From Firmicutes bacterium HGW-Firmicutes-9 (lineage in GTDB: Bacteria > Bacillota > Clostridia > Christensenellales > CAG-138), in the NCBI GenBank assembly GCA_002841395.1, contig PGZM01000002.1:318201-382200 (forward strand): a stretch of DNA of 64,000 bases, written 5' to 3'. A program made the position numbers and the translations under genes. Below are positions 62,310 through 64,000 of this stretch, piece by piece. Position 1 is the first letter of the stretch. Each line of letters starts with the position of its first letter. A model generated the notes under the pieces. It saw nothing but the letters and a program-made list of their open reading frames with translations, searched no databases and was not told the origin of the DNA.

Positions 62310-63308
62310 TTACAGATTCTGTGCCTGAACGGCAGTCATTGCGACGACGGATACGATGTCCTCCACGCTGCAACCGCGCGAAAGGTCGTTGATGGGATAC
62401 TTGAACCCCTGGCAGATCGGACCGATGGCTTCCGCGCCGGCAAGACGCTGCACCAGCTTGTAGCCGATGTTACCCGCCTGCAGATCTGGGAAGATCATCA
62501 CGTTTGCCTTACCCGCAACGGGGCTTCCTGGGCTCTTGAGCTGACCGACCTTCGGCACGAGCGCGGCATCCGCCTGCAGCTCGCCGTCACAGTTCAGCTC
62601 CGGCGCGAGTTCGTGCACAAGACGCGTGGCTTCGATGACTTTGTCGACAAGCTCGTGCTTGGCGCTGCCCTTGGTGGAGAAGGAAAGCATCGCAACCCTA
62701 GGCTCCATGCCGCAGAGGCACTGCGCCGTCTGTGCAGACGAGATCGCGATTGCCGCGAGCTGTTCCGCCGTCGGGTTCGGGTTGACTGCGCAATCGCCAA
62801 AGACCATCAGGCCATCGTCTCCGTAAGCCTTGTTCGGCAGCTCCATGATAAAGCAGCTGGACACAACAGAGATGCCCTTCGCCATCTTGATGATCTGAAG
62901 TCCCGGACGAAGCGTGTCGCCCGTGGTGCTGATCGCGCCTGCGACCATGCCGTCCGCGCGACCCTTTTTGATCATCATCGCGGCGAAGAACTTGGTGTCC
63001 TTCATCATCTTCTCCGCGCCTTCGGGTGTCATGCCCTTTTCTTTACGCATCTCGTAATATTCCGCAACGTACGATGCGAAATCCGGATCTTTCTCGGGAT
63101 CGACAAGAGAAACGCCGTCGAGCGATACGTTGAATTTCTCGGCTGTTGCCAGAATTTCATCCGTGTTCCCGAGCAGCGTCACTTCGGCGATTCCTTCTGC
63201 TTTGATCAAAGCCACCGCTTGTACGGTGCGCTCTTCCGATCCTTCCGGTAGGAGAATGTGCTTCTTGTGCATCTTGGCTTTTATCTTGATCGTATCCATC
63301 AAGGCCAT
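62310..63308 (-). CDS. pta: Phosphate acetyltransferase
   Basis: Pta converts acetyl-CoA and phosphate to acetyl phosphate. The 332-residue short-form enzyme has KHILLPEGSEERTVQAV, GMVAGAISTTGDTLRPGLQI, SSCFIMELPNK, DCAVNPNPTAEQLA, RVAMLSFSTKGS and KANVMIFPDLQAGNIGYKLV. GGAGG lies about 13 bases upstream of the ATG. With ackA it forms the acetate branch of fermentation. Confidence 0.98.
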   Translation of the reverse strand: MALMDTIKIKAKMHKKHILLPEGSEERTVQAVALIKAEGIAEVTLLGNTDEILATAEKFNVSLDGVSLVDPEKDPDFASYVAEYYEMRKEKGMTPEGAEKMMKDTKFFAAMMIKKGRADGMVAGAISTTGDTLRPGLQIIKMAKGISVVSSCFIMELPNKAYGDDGLMVFGDCAVNPNPTAEQLAAIAISSAQTAQCLCGMEPRVAMLSFSTKGSAKHELVDKVIEATRLVHELAPELNCDGELQADAALVPKVGQLKSPGSPVAGKANVMIFPDLQAGNIGYKLVQRLAGAEAIGPICQGFKYPINDLSRGCSVEDIVSVVAMTAVQAQNL

Positions 63309-63410
63309 GTCAGTATCTGCGCCTCCATATAAAGTAATTCATGCAGATGAGAATCGAACATTTTTTGTTCAATTCTACCAAATTTCTTACATTTTTTTCT
63401 CAACCGATAG

Positions 63411-63443
63411 AGTATACCACAATCATCTCCAAAATGGTATACT
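63411..63443. promoter_or_regulatory. Divergent extended -10 elements between pta and tmcAL
   Basis: AGTATACCA (63411-63419) and TGGTATACT (63435-63443) are inverted copies. Each reads as an extended -10 element pointing away from the other: minus for pta and plus for tmcAL. The pair is also a perfect 9-base dyad that a regulator could use. Confidence 0.5.
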
Positions 63444-63485
63444 TGCTATACGAAAAATTCAGTATTTTAGCGGAGAAATTCGATC

Positions 63486-64000
63486 ATGCGCGTCGTGGGA
63501 ATCATCGCGGAGTACAATCCGCTGCATAACGGGCATATCTATCATCTGGAACGTGCAAGAGCGCTCTCCGGAGCGGATTACTGCGTCGTCGTGCTCTCCG
63601 GAAACTTTGTCCAGCGCGGAGAAGCCGCGTGTACGGACAAGTTTTCGCGCGCAAGCTGGGCGCTCCGTGCCGGCGCAGACCTCGTTCTGGAGCTGCCAAG
63701 CATGTATGCCATCGCGCCCGCCGAACGATTTGCCGCAGGCGGCGTTCGCACGCTCAACGCAACCGGCGTGGTGACCGACCTCGCCTTTGGCAGCGAAGCG
63801 CCGGATTTACAGACGCTGTATCAAATTTCAGACATCATCGCAACCGAGCCGCCCGCGCTGCAGGAGGCGATCAAGCGCCACCTCTCGCTCGGGAAAAGCT
63901 ATCCGCGTGCGCGATTTGACGCGCTCTCGGAATACGGTATCCCGAAAAACATGCTGGCCGCCATCGCGCAGCCGAACAATATCCTTGCGGTCGAGTACTT
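63486..64000 (+). CDS. tmcAL: tRNA(Met) cytidine acetate ligase, N-terminal part, cut by the right edge
   Basis: TmcAL (formerly YlbM) makes N4-acetylcytidine at the wobble base of elongator tRNA-Met using acetate and ATP. The frame from the ATG at 63486 gives 171 residues with MRVVGIIAEYNPLHNGHIYH, the nucleotide-binding NPLHNGH motif, VVVLSGNFVQRGEAA and DLVLELPSMYAIAPAERFA, and stays open to the end. GGAG lies ten bases upstream. It is divergent from pta, a common order in Clostridia. Confidence 0.95.
   Translation, partial: MRVVGIIAEYNPLHNGHIYHLERARALSGADYCVVVLSGNFVQRGEAACTDKFSRASWALRAGADLVLELPSMYAIAPAERFAAGGVRTLNATGVVTDLAFGSEAPDLQTLYQISDIIATEPPALQEAIKRHLSLGKSYPRARFDALSEYGIPKNMLAAIAQPNNILAVEY

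Noticed and set aside
61923-63251. 442-codon open frame on the plus strand
   Set aside because: It is antisense to ackA and pta and is low in domain-like sequence; a composition effect.

Overview
The window looks like the chromosome of an anaerobic, moderate-GC member of the Clostridia. Supporting signs are the SCIFF peptide and its maturase, PolC, RNase Y, IreB, IscR/IscS/NifU, a pta-ackA pair, a T-box in front of hisS, and the classical Firmicutes order rpsB-tsf-pyrH-frr-uppS-cdsA-dxr-rseP-ispG-polC. The species cannot be named from this sequence. Most genes lie on the minus strand. Non-ATG starts are common: TTG for polC, rseP, yigZ, a RseC-family gene, scfB and two small or unknown genes, and GTG for one membrane protein.

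Layout. 1-3286 is an AT-rich, foreign-looking stretch ending at tRNA-Trp. It holds a superfamily I helicase overlapping a DUF2290-like gene that runs off the left edge, then about 830 bases without a gene but rich in small repeats. 3287-18881 is core: tRNA-Trp, an M19 dipeptidase, rny, polC, MEP-pathway genes (ispG, dxr), rseP, cdsA, uppS, frr, pyrH, tsf and rpsB. 19018-24333 holds a YhhN-like membrane protein, the DUF1292-ruvX-ireB group, yajC, an Fe-S assembly operon (iscR-iscS-nifU) and ogt. 24470-26980 is a plus-strand pair: a repeat-bearing membrane-anchored protein and a large polytopic GT-C-like protein. 27058-32477 holds a GNAT enzyme, small envelope proteins, a 671-residue secreted/anchored Ig-like protein, yigZ and tyrS. 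32642-38028 carries two tandem two-component systems of the PhoP/WalR type, followed by an uracil-DNA glycosylase-like gene and PBP1A.

41746-46592 is an accessory-looking region next to tRNA-Ala. It holds a nucleotidyltransferase-like protein, an HExxH protein, two cysteine-rich zinc-type proteins, a possible nuclease and an AT-rich orphan gene with a HEPN/Abi-like tail. 46601-63308 returns to core genes: glyA, rseC-like, aspS, hisS (T-box), hemZ, an MBL hydrolase, dtd, relA, apt, recJ, scfB, SCIFF, ackA and pta. tmcAL starts divergently at 63486 and is cut by the right edge.

The genes combine into recognisable modules: translation start-up and envelope lipid/isoprenoid supply, Fe-S assembly under IscR, cell-wall sensing and synthesis (tandem kinases plus PBP1A), the aminoacyl-tRNA/stringent-response block, a RiPP pair, and acetate fermentation. 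The least explained parts are the helicase/DUF2290 pair at tRNA-Trp and the gene group between tRNA-Ala and glyA.
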